A DNA stretch of 35,829 bases from Bacteroidales bacterium (GCA_031253655.1 JAIRVY010000130.1:1-35829); one strand, 5' to 3'. Positions 21,706 through 32,011 are shown, counted from the first letter of the stretch. The notes: a model not told the origin generated them from the sequence alone. A program made the numbers and translations.

Positions 21706-24303
21706 CTAATTAAAAAAAGCAAACTTGCCATCTTCAAACGAATCCACCTTGATGGGCAGGTCTTTATTTAGAGAACCTGTAAGTAGAATTTTCGACAGTT
21801 CGTTGAGGATTTTCTTCTGAATAACCCGTTTTAGAGGTCGGGCGCCATATACGGGATCGTAGCCCATTTCGGCAAGCAAGTCTAAGGAGTATTTGGTAAA
21901 CTCTACCTGTACGCCCTGTTCGCCCAACATTCGGTTTAAATCATTAATTTGTAGTTTGATAATATCTTTAATCTCCCGTTTTGATAGCGGCTGGAACATC
22001 ACAATTTCATCTATTCGGTTCAGAAATTCCGGACGAAGTGTTTTCTTCAACATATCGGTAACTTCTGTTTTGGTGTGCTCAAACAGTTCTTCATAGCTGT
22101 ATTTGCTTTGTTCTGCATAATTATCCTGAATGATATGCGAGCCGATGTTGGAGGTCATAATAATAATCGTGTTTTTGAAATCTGCCACCCTACCTTTGTT
22201 GTCGGTAAGTCTTCCGTCGTCTAATACTTGCAGCAGGATATTCAAGATATCGGAGTGCGCTTTCTCAATTTCGTCGAACAGAATAACGGAGTACTGTTTT
22301 CTGCGTACTTTATCGGTAAGTTGTCCCCCTTCGTCGTATCCCACATACCCGGGCGGCGAGCCTATAAGCCTTGATACTGAGTGTGCTTCATGAAACTCGC
22401 TCATATCAAAACGAATCATCGCATCTTCGGTATTAAACAGATACTCTGCTAATGCTTTTGCTAATTCAGTTTTTCCCACTCCGGTTGTTCCCAAAAAGAT
22501 AAAAGAACCTATAGGGCGTTTACTATCCTGCAAACCGGCGCGACTTCGGCGGATGGCGTCCGCTACGGCTGTAATTGCTTCATCCTGACCTACTACACGC
22601 TTGTGCAGTTCTGCCTCAAGGTGCATCAACTTCATCTTCTCACTTTGCATCATTTTACAAACGGGGATACCTGTCCAGCGTGCTACCACTTCTGCAATAT
22701 CGTCCGCATCAACCTCCTCATCTATCATAGCACCATCGGCTTGTAATTGATCTAAATCCTGCTGCAGTTTCTCAATTTGTGCTTCAGTTTCTTTAATAAT
22801 TCCGTAACGCAGTTCTGCCACGCGCCCGTAATTTCCCTGGCGTTCCTGCTCGGCGGCTTCCAATTTATAGTGTTCAATATCTGCCTTATTCTTTTGAATA
22901 CTCTCTGCTACCTCTTTTTCTGCACGCCATTTGGCATACAATGTATTTCTATTTTCCTGCAATTCTGAAATAGTCTTATTCAACTGTTCCATCTTTTCGG
23001 GTGCATTTTCATTTTTGATAGCTTCTCGTTCAATCTCCAACTGTCGAATTTTTCTATCTAATTCGTCCAACTCTTCAGGCATTGAATTTATTTCCAATTT
23101 CAGTTTCGACGCAGCTTCGTCAATCAGATCAATCGCTTTATCGGGTAAAAATCTATCGGTGATATATCTTGTAGAGAATTCAACGGCTGCGATGATGGCA
23201 TCGTCTAAGATGCGCACCTTATGGTGAGTTTCGTAGCGTTCTTTCAAGCCGCGAAGAATAGAGATAGTTGAGTATTTGTCGGGTTCTTCAATTTTCACAG
23301 GTTGGAAGCGACGTTCTAATGCTTTATCCTTTTCAAAATATTTCTGATATTCGTTTAAGGTAGTTGCTCCGATGGAGCGGAGTTCCCCTCTTGCAAGTGC
23401 GGGTTTCAGAATATTAGCTGCATCCATTGCGCCTTCGCCGGTAGCACCTGCACCCACTAAAGTGTGTATTTCATCAATAAAGAGAATAATTTCTCCGTTC
23501 GATTCAATAACCTCATTAATAACATTTTTCAGACGTTCCTCAAATTCTCCTTTATATTTTGCCCCGGCTATCAATGCGCCCATATCCAACGAGTAGAGTT
23601 TTTTGGTTTTTAGATTTTCCGGTATATCTCCACTTATCAAACGGTGAGCCAACCCTTCAGCGATAGCAGTTTTACCCACGCCGGCTTCGCCAATCAAAAT
23701 TGGATTGTTTTTTGTTCTGCGCGACAATATTTGCAGCACTCTTCTAATCTCTTCATCACGTCCTATAACGGGGTCAAGTTTTCCTTTGCATGCGGCATCG
23801 TTCAGATTCACAGCGTATTTGCTCAGTGCGTTGTAAGATTCTTCGCTACTTTCGCCGGTGGCTTTGTTTCCTTTGCGCAACTCTTCAATCGCCGATTTAA
23901 TCCCTTTTTCGCTAATTCCTGCATCTTTCAAAATTATTGATGCTTCATCATTCGTCATAAAAATTCCATAAAACAAATGTTCCAGCGAAACAAAATCATC
24001 GCGTAGTTCATTACTGAAAACAATTGATTTTTGAATGGCAGTGTTGGCAGATGGGGAAATATAAATATCGTTACCGGTTCCTTTCGCCAAATTTAGAATC
24101 TGTTTATCTACCACTTGAAGAATCATTTTAGGGTTTGCATCCAATTTTTTTAACAAATAGGGAATCACGTGGGCATCAATTTCAATGATAGCTTTTAGAA
24201 TATGAAGCGTTTCTAAACGCGTCTGTTTGTGGCTATGTGCTGTTAACTGCGCCTGCGCGATTGCTTCTTGCGATTTGAGTGTAAGGTTATTAAGGTTCAT
24301 CAT
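21706..24303 (-). CDS. clpB: ATP-dependent disaggregase ClpB
   Basis: ClpB is a hexameric AAA+ unfoldase that rescues aggregated proteins with DnaK. The 865 residues are full length: N-domain (about 1-150), first Walker A GEAGVGKT (205-212) with Walker [11 protein letters not shown] (273-282), and the coiled-coil middle domain (about 405-530, rich in Glu and Lys). The second Walker A is GTTGVGKT (605-612), followed by [11 protein letters not shown]. The substrate-threading loop [13 protein letters not shown] is intact. A ClpP-binding tripeptide loop, as in ClpA, is not apparent. Downstream of the aminotransferase gene on the same strand, it is separated by a dispersed palindrome. No CIRCE element or clear -7 element is seen before its start. 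Confidence 0.97.
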   Translation of the reverse strand: MMNLNNLTLKSQEAIAQAQLTAHSHKQTRLETLHILKAIIEIDAHVIPYLLKKLDANPKMILQVVDKQILNLAKGTGNDIYISPSANTAIQKSIVFSNELRDDFVSLEHLFYGIFMTNDEASIILKDAGISEKGIKSAIEELRKGNKATGESSEESYNALSKYAVNLNDAACKGKLDPVIGRDEEIRRVLQILSRRTKNNPILIGEAGVGKTAIAEGLAHRLISGDIPENLKTKKLYSLDMGALIAGAKYKGEFEERLKNVINEVIESNGEIILFIDEIHTLVGAGATGEGAMDAANILKPALARGELRSIGATTLNEYQKYFEKDKALERRFQPVKIEEPDKYSTISILRGLKERYETHHKVRILDDAIIAAVEFSTRYITDRFLPDKAIDLIDEAASKLKLEINSMPEELDELDRKIRQLEIEREAIKNENAPEKMEQLNKTISELQENRNTLYAKWRAEKEVAESIQKNKADIEHYKLEAAEQERQGNYGRVAELRYGIIKETEAQIEKLQQDLDQLQADGAMIDEEVDADDIAEVVARWTGIPVCKMMQSEKMKLMHLEAELHKRVVGQDEAITAVADAIRRSRAGLQDSKRPIGSFIFLGTTGVGKTELAKALAEYLFNTEDAMIRFDMSEFHEAHSVSRLIGSPPGYVGYDEGGQLTDKVRRKQYSVILFDEIEKAHSDILNILLQVLDDGRLTDNKGRVADFKNTIIIMTSNIGSHIIQDNYAEQSKYSYEELFEHTKTEVTDMLKKTLRPEFLNRIDEIVMFQPLSKREIKDIIKLQINDLNRMLGEQGVQVEFTKYSLDLLAEMGYDPVYGARPLKRVIQKKILNELSKILLTGSLNKDLPIKVDSFEDGKFAFFN

Positions 24304-24317
24304 TCGTATTTTTTATT

Positions 24318-24366
24318 GTACAGACGCGGCACGCCACGTCTCTACAGGTTCGGCGCGCCACGTCTT
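24318..24366. repeat. Dispersed palindromic repeat, one full and one partial copy
   Basis: AGACGCGGC (24322-24330) and GCCACGTCT (24333-24341) form an imperfect palindrome with one mismatch. Its right part recurs at 24351-24365, where 14 of 15 bases match 24327-24341. GC-rich elements of this sort are scattered in many Bacteroidota and cyanobacterial genomes. It occupies most of the spacer between the aminotransferase stop and the clpB start. Confidence 0.65.
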
Positions 24367-24384
24367 ATCAGGCGAAAATCATTA

Positions 24385-25581
24385 TTAAATCCTTCCCGGA
24401 TACACCTTAACAGCCTCTGCCAAACATTCCATCGCTTCTTTCAAATCATTTACATTTAGCACATAACTTATCCTCACTTCGTTTTTCACAGGGGCGGGGA
24501 AAGAGTAAAATCCTGTAACCGGCGCCAACATTACGGTTTTACCTTTATAGTCGAACGATTCTAACAACCACTGGCAAAAGATATCGGCATCATCAATAGG
24601 AAGGCTGGCAACAGCGTAGAATGCTCCCTTTGGATTGGGACAATAACAGCCGGGTATTTTGTTAATAGCCTCTACTACACAATTTCTTCTCGCAATATAA
24701 TCCGTAATCACTTCCTCGAAGTAGGATTGTGAAGTATCACAGGCGGCTTCACCGAGAATTTGCCCATAAGAGGGCGGACTTAATCTTGCCTGTGCAAATT
24801 TTAATGCGGTGGACATTACCTCTTTGTTTTTAGAAATGAACGCACCCACGCGCACCCCACAAGCGCTGTAACGTTTGGAAACAGAGTCCATTAATACAAC
24901 GTGTTGGTCAATATGTTTGAGTTCCATCACAGAGAAATGTTTCTCGCCGTCGTAGCAAAATTCTCTGTACACTTCATCAGCAAAAAGGAAAAGATCGTAT
25001 TTTTCAGCCAATTTTCCCAATTCTTCAATCTCCCCTTTCGAATATAGGTATCCCGTGGGATTATTGGGGTTGCAAATCATAATGGCTTTGGTTTTTGGCG
25101 TAATAATTTTTTCAAACTCTTCAATTTCGGGTAAGGCAAATCCGGTTTTAATAGATGAGATGATAGGTTTCACTTTCACGCCGCAAGAGATAGCAAAACC
25201 GTTGTAATTTGCATAAAACGGTTCCGGAATAATCACTTCATCATCGAGGTTTAAGCAGGTATTGAAGGCAAAAAGAATTGCTTCAGAACCGCCGTTGGTA
25301 ATAATAATTTCATCGGGGGTAATATCAATTCCTACTTTTTTGTAGTATTCTGTCAACTTTTTACGATAACTCAAATTACCGGCAGAGTGGCTGTATTCAA
25401 TCACTTTTAGGTCGTTGTTTTTAACGGCATCTAAGGCATGTCTTGGAGTTTCCACGTCTGGTTGACCGATATTGAGATGAAACACTTTTACGCCGCGTTG
25501 TTTGGCAGCATCGGCATAAGGAACTAATTTACGAATAGGTGAGGGGGGCATATCCATCCCTTTTTTTGAAATTGTAGGCAT
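24385..25581 (-). CDS. PLP-dependent class I/II aminotransferase
   Basis: A fold-type I aminotransferase, probably using aspartate, alanine or an aromatic amino acid as donor with 2-oxoglutarate or pyruvate. The 398 residues include the PLP-binding features TNGGSEAI (96-103), NPNNPTG (171-177), ADEVY (201-205) and the Schiff-base lysine Lys236 in SVSKRYSACGVRVG. An Arg in NEVRISYVLN should bind the substrate carboxylate. The family is aspartate-aminotransferase-like (subgroup I gamma in style); substrate specificity cannot be read reliably. It lies between parE and clpB on the same strand. No obvious promoter element was found directly upstream. Confidence 0.88.
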   Translation of the reverse strand: MPTISKKGMDMPPSPIRKLVPYADAAKQRGVKVFHLNIGQPDVETPRHALDAVKNNDLKVIEYSHSAGNLSYRKKLTEYYKKVGIDITPDEIIITNGGSEAILFAFNTCLNLDDEVIIPEPFYANYNGFAISCGVKVKPIISSIKTGFALPEIEEFEKIITPKTKAIMICNPNNPTGYLYSKGEIEELGKLAEKYDLFLFADEVYREFCYDGEKHFSVMELKHIDQHVVLMDSVSKRYSACGVRVGAFISKNKEVMSTALKFAQARLSPPSYGQILGEAACDTSQSYFEEVITDYIARRNCVVEAINKIPGCYCPNPKGAFYAVASLPIDDADIFCQWLLESFDYKGKTVMLAPVTGFYSFPAPVKNEVRISYVLNVNDLKEAMECLAEAVKVYPGRI

Positions 25582-25669
25582 TTTTTGTAAATATTAAATA
25601 TTAATTATTAATTTCTTGTTACTTAGGTTGTCTTGTTATTATTTGAGGTGCAAAAGAGGTTTATTTTAA

Positions 25670-25716
25670 TCTATTTAACTACTAAACTATTAAACTTATT
25701 AACTATTAAACTATTG
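25670..25716. repeat. AT-rich short tandem repeats upstream of the aminotransferase
   Basis: AACTATTAAACT occurs at 25685-25696 and again at 25701-25712, flanked by diverged copies. It lies in the spacer between the parE stop and the aminotransferase start. No function is apparent. Confidence 0.55.
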
Positions 25717-25728
25717 AATTTTAAAATA

Positions 25729-27564
25729 TTAAACTTCATCTATTTCATCCCTAAGTCGCTCCATAATGAATTGCCGGCGATCGTCATCATTTTTACCCAT
25801 ATAAAACTCCAGCATATCAACTACTTTCGTTTTTTTATCCAAAACCACAGGGTCGGCGCGCATATTATTTCCGATGAAATTCTTAAATTCGCACGGATTA
25901 ATTTCTCCTAATCCTTTAAACCGCGTAATTTCCGGCTTTCCGCCTAATTTACTGATAGCGTTTTGCTTTTCTTCTTCCGAGTAACAGTAAATGGTTTCTT
26001 GTTTGTTTCTTACTCTGAATAAAGGGGTTTGAAGAATATAAACGTGTCCTGATTTTACCAAATCGGGGAAATATTTTAAGAAAAATGTGAGCAATAACAG
26101 TCGAATGTGCATTCCGTCATCGTCGGCGTCTGAAGCGATGATGATGTTGTTGTAGCGTAGTCCGTCGAGGCCATCTTCAATATTCAGTGCGGCTTGAAGT
26201 AGGCTAAGTTCTTCATTATCATAAATATCTTTTCTTGATTTTTTGAGAGTGTTAAGAGGTTTTCCCCGTAAACTGAAAACGGCTTGCGTATTGGCATCTC
26301 TTGAAGAAGTGATAGAATTGGAGGCGGAATCTCCCTCAGTGATAAAGATTTGCGTTTCAATTCCGCGGGCATCGTTGGTGTTAAAATGGTAACGGCAGTC
26401 GCGCAGTTTACTGTTGTGCAAACTCACTTTTTTTTGCACTTCTTTCGATATTTTTTTTATTCCGGCAATCTCTTTTCGCTCTTTTTCCGATTCTATGATT
26501 TTTTTTAGAATGGTATCGGCAACTTCGGGGTTCATGTAAAGATATTTATCTAACAGTTTCCCTACCATATCATTCACATAATTGCGGATGGTTTGTCCGC
26601 CGGGTTCCATATATTGCGAACCCAATTTAGTTTTTGTTTGCGCTTCAAAAGTGGCATTTTTAACCCTGATAGAAAGCGCTGCCACTATAGAGTTTCTAAC
26701 ATCGTTAGGATCAAAATCTTTCTTAAAAAACTCGCGTATGGTTTTCACAATAGCCTCACGAAAAGCCTGTTGGTGCGTGCCTCCGTAAATAGTATATTGA
26801 CTATTGACAAACGTATAGTATTCTTCCCTGTAATTTCGGTTGGTATGCACCAAAGCACATTCAAACCCATTGTCTTTTAAATGAATAGGTGGATAGAGCA
26901 GGTTGTTGGATACATTGTTGTTAATGAGGTCAAGAAGTCCGTTTTTAGAAACAAATTTTTGTCCGTTGCAATGAATGGTTAGACCTCTATTCAGATAGAC
27001 ATAGTTCCACATCACTTTTTCGATATACTCGTTGTACCAGTGAAAATTAACGAACAACGACTTGTCGGGCACAAAAGTAATTGAGGTACCGTTTGCCTCT
27101 TTAGTAGGTTCAATATTATTTTCCACCAATTTAACACCTTCGGAGAACTCGGCACTTTTTTGTTTGCCGTCCACAAAACTATTCACTCTGAAAAAAGCAG
27201 ATAGTGCGTTAACTGCTTTAACACCCACTCCATTCATGCCGATAGAGGTATCGTAAGCGGCGCTGTCGTCGAATTTACCGCCGGTATTGATTTTAGAGAC
27301 ACAATCCACCATTTTTTTCAGCGGAATGCCTCTGCCATAGTCTCTTACGGTAACTTTATCTTCCTTGATAGAAATTTCGATGCTTTTTCCGTATCCGCGC
27401 ATATATTCATCTATGCAGTTATCCAACACTTCTTTAAGGAGGACATAGATTCCATCGTCGTGCGAGGAGCCATCTCCTAATTTACCGATATACATTCCGG
27501 GGCGTTCACGAATATGAACGTTCCAGTCCAACGATTTAATACTATCTTCCGTATAATTAGACAT
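25729..27564 (-). CDS. parE: DNA topoisomerase IV subunit B
   Basis: ParE is the ATPase subunit of topoisomerase IV, which decatenates chromosomes. With the ATG at 27564 it has 611 residues. The GHKL ATPase domain shows EVLDNCIDEYMRGYG, VRDYGRGIPL and GMNGVGVKAVNALS. The TOPRIM domain has EGDSA at 410-414, SLRGKPLN and ASDADDDGMHI. The sequence and length fit the Bacteroidota ParE group rather than GyrB. An ATG at 27591 is in frame, but the predicted -7 element lies across it, so the nine extra residues are unlikely to be made. parC, usually close by, is not in this window. Confidence 0.9.
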   Translation of the reverse strand: MSNYTEDSIKSLDWNVHIRERPGMYIGKLGDGSSHDDGIYVLLKEVLDNCIDEYMRGYGKSIEISIKEDKVTVRDYGRGIPLKKMVDCVSKINTGGKFDDSAAYDTSIGMNGVGVKAVNALSAFFRVNSFVDGKQKSAEFSEGVKLVENNIEPTKEANGTSITFVPDKSLFVNFHWYNEYIEKVMWNYVYLNRGLTIHCNGQKFVSKNGLLDLINNNVSNNLLYPPIHLKDNGFECALVHTNRNYREEYYTFVNSQYTIYGGTHQQAFREAIVKTIREFFKKDFDPNDVRNSIVAALSIRVKNATFEAQTKTKLGSQYMEPGGQTIRNYVNDMVGKLLDKYLYMNPEVADTILKKIIESEKERKEIAGIKKISKEVQKKVSLHNSKLRDCRYHFNTNDARGIETQIFITEGDSASNSITSSRDANTQAVFSLRGKPLNTLKKSRKDIYDNEELSLLQAALNIEDGLDGLRYNNIIIASDADDDGMHIRLLLLTFFLKYFPDLVKSGHVYILQTPLFRVRNKQETIYCYSEEEKQNAISKLGGKPEITRFKGLGEINPCEFKNFIGNNMRADPVVLDKKTKVVDMLEFYMGKNDDDRRQFIMERLRDEIDEV

Positions 27565-27588
27565 ATAAAGATTTGAATTAGGGAGGTG

Positions 27589-27596
27589 CAAATATA
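27589..27596 (-). promoter_or_regulatory. Promoter -7 element of parE
   Basis: Minus strand TATATTTG followed by CACC, a perfect TAnnTTTG match, 24 bases before the chosen ATG. It lies in the infB-parE spacer, so parE probably has its own promoter. Confidence 0.6.
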
Positions 27597-27612
27597 TATT
27601 AGATTTTCAAAT

Positions 27613-30510
27613 CTACAATGTTATCTTCACTTCAAATTCTTCATATCCCTCAATAATATCACCTACTTTAATATCATTAAAGTTTTCAATATTCAAACCG
27701 CAATCCTGGCCGACAAGTACCTCTTTTACATCGTCTTTAAAACGTTTCAAAGAACCTAATTTTCCGGAGTAGATAACAATACCGTCTCTAATAAGGCGGA
27801 TTTTAGTATTGCGCTGTAATTTACCGTCAAGTGCCATACAGCCGGCAATATTCCCCACTTTAGTAATTTTAAATACTTCGCGTACTTCAAGGTTGCAAAG
27901 TATTTTCTCACGAATTTCCGGAGTGTGCATCCCTTCAATAGCGTCTTTAATTTCGTTTATTGCTGTGTAAATAATAGAATATATGCGGATATCTATTTGT
28001 TCCTGTTCGGCTAATTTTCTTGCACCCTGAGAAGGTCTTACCTGGAATGCCACTATGATAGCGTTTGATGCAGAAGCCAATAAAACATCACTTTCTGTTA
28101 CAGCGCCAACCGATTTATGAATTACATTTACCTGAACTTGCGGGGTAGAGAGTTTCAACAACGAGTCTGACAACGCTTCTACGGAGCCGTCTACATCTCC
28201 TTTAACAATGATATTCAATTCCTTAAAATCACCGATGGCAATTCTTCTGCCGATTTCATCCAAAGTAATATGTTTTTGTGTACGAAGTCCCATTTCGCGG
28301 GCTAACTGAGCACGTTTAGTAGCTGCTATTCTGGCATCGTGTTCTGAGGTACTTACTTTTAGAAGGTCGCCGGCTTGCGGGGCGCCATTCAGTCCGAGCA
28401 ACAACAGCGGCGTTGCCGGTCCGGCTTCTTTCAACGGTTGATTACGCTCATTATACAACGCTTTCACTTTGCCGTAATAGTTGCCTGCTAATATGGGGTC
28501 TCCAATTTTAATATTTCCGTTTTGAATCAATACTTTAGCCACATATCCTTTTCCCTTGTCTAACGAAGATTCCAAAATTGTGCCGCTGCCATATTTATTT
28601 GGATTTGCTTTTAAATCAAGCATTTCAGCTTCAAGAAGCACTTTTTCAAGAAGTATGTTAATACCTGTTCCCAATTTTGAGTTTATTTCCTGACATTGAT
28701 ATTTACCGCCCCATTCCTCTACCAAAATGTTCATATTTGCTAATGCTTCTCTAATTTTTTCGGGAGCAGCGTTTTGTTTGTCAATTTTAGAGATGGCAAA
28801 CACCATAGGCACCCCGGCGGCTTGAGCGTGGTTGATGGCTTCCACTGTTTGTGGCATCACAGAGTCATCGGCGGCTATTACTATGATACACAAATCTGTA
28901 ACTTTTGCACCGCGGGCACGCATTGCAGTAAATGCCTCGTGTCCGGGGGTATCTAAGAAGGTAATTTTTTTGCCATCGGGTAAATTCACAAGGTATGCAC
29001 CAATGTGTTGCGTAATTCCGCCGGCTTCACCGGCAATGACGTTGGTTTTGCGAATATAGTCGAGCAGCGATGTTTTTCCGTGGTCAACGTGCCCCATAAC
29101 TGTAATAATGGGGTGGCGAGTTTCTAAATCTTCGGGACTGTCATCCTCCTCTATTTTAATGGTTTCATCCGTATCAACGCCCACAAACTCCACCTCAAAG
29201 CCAAATTCTTCGGTAAGCAGCGAAATAGTTTCCGCATCCAACCTCTGATTAATAGAGACGAAAAGACCGATGCTCATACAGGTTGATATGATTTGAGTTA
29301 CGGAAACATTCATCAATATTGCTAAATCGTTAGCCGTAATAAACTCGGTAACTTTCAGTTTCTTTTGATTTTCCAATTCCAGAATTTCACTTTCGAGCAT
29401 AACTGTTTGAATTTGAGCCCGTTTTTCTCTTCTTCGTTTGGAGGTTTTTGATTTTCCAAGCGGCTCAAGACGTTGCATCGTTTCTCTTATTTGGCGCTGA
29501 ATATCCTCTTCTGAAATTTCTGCTTTAGCGGCTGCTTGTTTTAGTTTTTCTTCATCAGAAGGTTTTCCTGCTTGGAACTTTATGCGCTTGCGTTTCCGTT
29601 TTTTCTCTATAGTTGCTTTTTCAGTTTTTTCTTTCTCATTCTCTTTTTTGGGTTCCAGCTGGTCTTTTTTGATAAGTTCCTTAGGTTTATTAAAGGCTCC
29701 CAAATCAATTCTACCTAACACCACCGGGGAATCTACTTTGATATGCTTAGTTTTAATGTGTTCAACCGTAGTCATGGTTTCTGTCTGAGTAGTTGTTACT
29801 GCAACATCAAGACCCTTATCCACCTCCTTAACTTCTCTAACTTCTCTAGCTTCTTGAACTTCTTTAACTTCTTTTCCTCTTTTACTATCCTTTCTCTCTT
29901 GCCTTGATTTATCCTTACCTTTTTCCGGTTTCTTAACTTCAAAAACCGACAAATCAATCTTACCAAGTGTTTTTATATTTTTTGAAAGGTCTTCAACAAC
30001 AGTTTCAATATGTTCGGGTTTTGTAGTTTCTTTAATTTCCTTAACTTCCGGATCAATAACAGGAGAGAGTGGTTGGGTAACAACAGGCTCAAGAATAACT
30101 TTTTCAGGTTTTTTCTCAACTAATTTTTTGGGTTCTAATTCAATTTTTCCTAACACCTTTGGACCTCGAAGGGACACAGAAACTTTTTCAACAACCGGCT
30201 CTTTTTCTGTTTTTTGGGTAGCAGTTACCGGTTTTTTGGGAAGTTCTTCCTGCTGATGTTTTTCCTCTTTTGCTTCCTCTTTTGTTTTTGTATAAACGCC
30301 AATATCTAATTTTGTGGACTCCTCTTTTACCATTTTATCACTTTGAAACTCCTTAACAAGAATTTCATACATCTCCTCAGAGAGTTTTGTATTCGGGTTT
30401 TCATCAATTACTATCTTATTCTTTTTCAATAAAGACACAATTGAAGATATCGCCACATTAAACTCACCTGCTGCTTTTCCTAAACGCGGGATTTTCTTTT
30501 CGTCAGACAT
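27613..30510 (-). CDS. infB: Translation initiation factor IF-2
   Basis: IF-2 is the GTPase that brings initiator tRNA to the 30S subunit and promotes subunit joining. The 965-residue protein has an IF2_N domain at 1-55 and a long Lys/Glu-rich low-complexity region (about 60-345). A second IF2_N-like segment at about 385-440 precedes the GTPase domain: GHVDHGKTS (about 473-481), DTPGHEAF and SKIDKQNA. Domains II to IV, which contact the ribosome and fMet-tRNA, complete the protein. The extended N-terminus is usual in the phylum. It follows nusA by 17 bases in one operon. Confidence 0.98.
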   Translation of the reverse strand: MSDEKKIPRLGKAAGEFNVAISSIVSLLKKNKIVIDENPNTKLSEEMYEILVKEFQSDKMVKEESTKLDIGVYTKTKEEAKEEKHQQEELPKKPVTATQKTEKEPVVEKVSVSLRGPKVLGKIELEPKKLVEKKPEKVILEPVVTQPLSPVIDPEVKEIKETTKPEHIETVVEDLSKNIKTLGKIDLSVFEVKKPEKGKDKSRQERKDSKRGKEVKEVQEAREVREVKEVDKGLDVAVTTTQTETMTTVEHIKTKHIKVDSPVVLGRIDLGAFNKPKELIKKDQLEPKKENEKEKTEKATIEKKRKRKRIKFQAGKPSDEEKLKQAAAKAEISEEDIQRQIRETMQRLEPLGKSKTSKRRREKRAQIQTVMLESEILELENQKKLKVTEFITANDLAILMNVSVTQIISTCMSIGLFVSINQRLDAETISLLTEEFGFEVEFVGVDTDETIKIEEDDSPEDLETRHPIITVMGHVDHGKTSLLDYIRKTNVIAGEAGGITQHIGAYLVNLPDGKKITFLDTPGHEAFTAMRARGAKVTDLCIIVIAADDSVMPQTVEAINHAQAAGVPMVFAISKIDKQNAAPEKIREALANMNILVEEWGGKYQCQEINSKLGTGINILLEKVLLEAEMLDLKANPNKYGSGTILESSLDKGKGYVAKVLIQNGNIKIGDPILAGNYYGKVKALYNERNQPLKEAGPATPLLLLGLNGAPQAGDLLKVSTSEHDARIAATKRAQLAREMGLRTQKHITLDEIGRRIAIGDFKELNIIVKGDVDGSVEALSDSLLKLSTPQVQVNVIHKSVGAVTESDVLLASASNAIIVAFQVRPSQGARKLAEQEQIDIRIYSIIYTAINEIKDAIEGMHTPEIREKILCNLEVREVFKITKVGNIAGCMALDGKLQRNTKIRLIRDGIVIYSGKLGSLKRFKDDVKEVLVGQDCGLNIENFNDIKVGDIIEGYEEFEVKITL
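29829..29873 (-). repeat. Nine-base tandem repeat inside infB (five copies)
   Basis: Five consecutive nine-base units on the plus strand: TAACTTCTC twice, then TAGCTTCTT, GAACTTCTT and TAACTTCTT. They encode a [15 protein letters not shown]-type stretch in the low-complexity N-region of IF-2. The unit is a multiple of three, so copy-number change would keep the reading frame. Confidence 0.8.
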
Positions 30511-30527
30511 ATATTTTTTGGTTTAAA

Positions 30528-31772
30528 CTATTCGATATCAAGTTCCTTCTTAACAGACGCAATTACTTCGTCCACGGTTTCTTCTTCAAGGTCAGTGCGT
30601 TGTATCAGTTCTTCGCGGCCTAGTTTTAATACGCTGGTGGCAGTGTCGCAACCAATGGCTTTAAATGCGTCGATTACCCACTGGTCAAATTCATCAGTAA
30701 ATTCGTTCAAATCAACATCTTCTTCTTCTTTAATATCATCTCTAAACACATCTATTTCGTAGCCTGCTAGTTTACTTGCTAATTTGATATTATATCCACC
30801 TTTCCCAATGGCTAATGAAACCTGGTCGGGCTTCATGTAAACATTTGCGGTTTTATTTTCTTCATCAATTTCGAGGTAAGATATTTTTGCAGGACTTAAA
30901 GATCTGGAGATGAGCAGTTGTATGTTGGTTGTATAATTAATGACGTCAATACTTTCTTTTCTCAGTTCGTGAAAAATGCTGTGAATTCTGCTACCTTTCA
31001 CACCTACGCAAGCACCTACGGGGTCAATTCTATCGTCGAAAGATTCCACCAAAACCTTTGCCCTTTCGCCCGGGGCACGCACTACATTTCTAATGGTAAT
31101 AAGTCCGTCGTAAACCTCCGGTATTTCTGTTTCCATAAGTCTTTCTAAAAAGAGTGGAGAGGTTCTTGAAATGATAATCTGCGGAGAAGACCCTTTGATG
31201 TCCACGCGTAATACAACAGCGGAGATAGTGTCTCCTTTTTTATATTTATCGGCAGGAATCTGCTCGCTTTTCGGTAGAATCAGTTCAACGCCATCTTCAT
31301 CCATTACCAGAATCTCTTTTTTCCACACCTGACTAACCTCTCCCGAAACGAGTTCTCCAATTTTGTGTTCATATTTCTTATAGATGAGGTCTTTTTCATA
31401 TTCCATAACTTTTGTAATCAAGTGTTGGCGCAGTGCTTGTATCTCGCGACGGGCAAAGTCGGAAAAACGAACATTTTCCATTACTTCCTCTCCTATTTCA
31501 AAGTCGGGCTCAATTTTAATCGCTTCGGAGAACGCAATTTGAGTAAACGGGTTTTCCACTTTTCCATCTTCAACAATTTCTCTGTAGCGTTGAATTTCCA
31601 ATTCGCCTCTATCCACGTTCACAATGACTTCAAAACTTGCTTCTGCGCCATATTTCTTGGTGAGGGCTGAGCGGAAAATATCCTCCAGAATCCGCATCAA
31701 TGATTCTCTTTCAATGTTTTTAAAATCTTTAAACTCGGCTAAGGTTTCCAGTAGGTTTAAACTTTCTTCCAT
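30528..31772 (-). CDS. nusA: Transcription termination/antitermination factor NusA
   Basis: NusA binds RNA polymerase and nascent RNA, modulating pausing, intrinsic termination and antitermination. The 414 residues comprise the polymerase-binding N-domain (about 1-125), an S1 domain (about 130-205; GELVSGEVSQVWKKE), and two KH domains. These carry DPVGACVGVKGSRIHSI and SLAIGKGGYNIKLASKLAGYEIDV. A short acidic and helical C-terminus (about 345-414) follows. The absence of the two long AR repeats of E. coli NusA is normal outside Proteobacteria. infB follows. rimP, the usual upstream partner, is absent; tRNA-Gln and two terminators lie upstream instead. Confidence 0.97.
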   Translation of the reverse strand: MEESLNLLETLAEFKDFKNIERESLMRILEDIFRSALTKKYGAEASFEVIVNVDRGELEIQRYREIVEDGKVENPFTQIAFSEAIKIEPDFEIGEEVMENVRFSDFARREIQALRQHLITKVMEYEKDLIYKKYEHKIGELVSGEVSQVWKKEILVMDEDGVELILPKSEQIPADKYKKGDTISAVVLRVDIKGSSPQIIISRTSPLFLERLMETEIPEVYDGLITIRNVVRAPGERAKVLVESFDDRIDPVGACVGVKGSRIHSIFHELRKESIDVINYTTNIQLLISRSLSPAKISYLEIDEENKTANVYMKPDQVSLAIGKGGYNIKLASKLAGYEIDVFRDDIKEEEDVDLNEFTDEFDQWVIDAFKAIGCDTATSVLKLGREELIQRTDLEEETVDEVIASVKKELDIE

Positions 31773-31801
31773 AAGATTATTTATTTATATTGTTAATTTT
31801 C

Positions 31802-31826
31802 AAAAAAAAAGGGGTTTTTATGCCCC
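31802..31826 (-). terminator. Second tandem terminator, in the nusA leader
   Basis: On the minus strand a GGGG/CCCC stem (31823-31826 with 31811-31814) encloses an eight-base loop and is followed by nine T residues (31802-31810). The stem can be lengthened by AAAG pairing with T residues around a bulge. It ends about 30 bases before the nusA ATG. Confidence 0.6.
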
Positions 31827-31841
31827 ACTTTATCATCTTCT

Positions 31842-31871
31842 AAAAAAAACTCCCACCAATTTAGTGAGAGT
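31842..31871 (-). terminator. Intrinsic terminator after tRNA-Gln
   Basis: On the minus strand an eight-base stem (ACTCTCAC with GTGGGAGT, one T-G wobble) encloses a seven-base loop and is followed by eight T residues (31842-31849, the last shared with the stem). It begins nine bases after the tRNA 3' end. Confidence 0.85.
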
Positions 31872-31880
31872 AGTGTAGAG

Positions 31881-31951
31881 TTGACCAACCTGGATTCGAA
31901 CCAAGACCGACAGAACCAAAATCTGGAGTGCTACCTTTACACCATTGGTCA
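31881..31951 (-). tRNA. tRNA-Gln (anticodon TTG)
   Basis: A 71-base cloverleaf. The acceptor stem TGACCAA/TTGGTCA has seven pairs and discriminator A, and CCA is not encoded. The anticodon loop TTTTGGT centres on TTG, with a CAGA/TCTG stem and a mismatched outer pair. The T-arm carries GGTTCGAATCC. U at position 34 would be a substrate for the mnm5s2U pathway to which mnmD belongs. Confidence 0.95.
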
Positions 31952-31970
31952 TTTGCTCTTTTGAGGCGGC

Positions 31971-31978
31971 AAAAATAT
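31971..31978 (-). promoter_or_regulatory. Promoter -7 element of tRNA-Gln
   Basis: Minus strand TATTTTTG followed by CCGCC, a perfect TAnnTTTG match, about 20 bases before the mature tRNA 5' end. It may also supply nusA-infB by readthrough. Confidence 0.65.
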
Positions 31979-32011
31979 ATTTTTTTTTAAATAAAAATTT
32001 TTTGTTGAAAA

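Noticed and set aside
25670-25716. Short AT-rich repeats considered as a CRISPR array
   Set aside because: Units are only about 12-16 bases and imperfect, with no spacers of even length and no cas genes.
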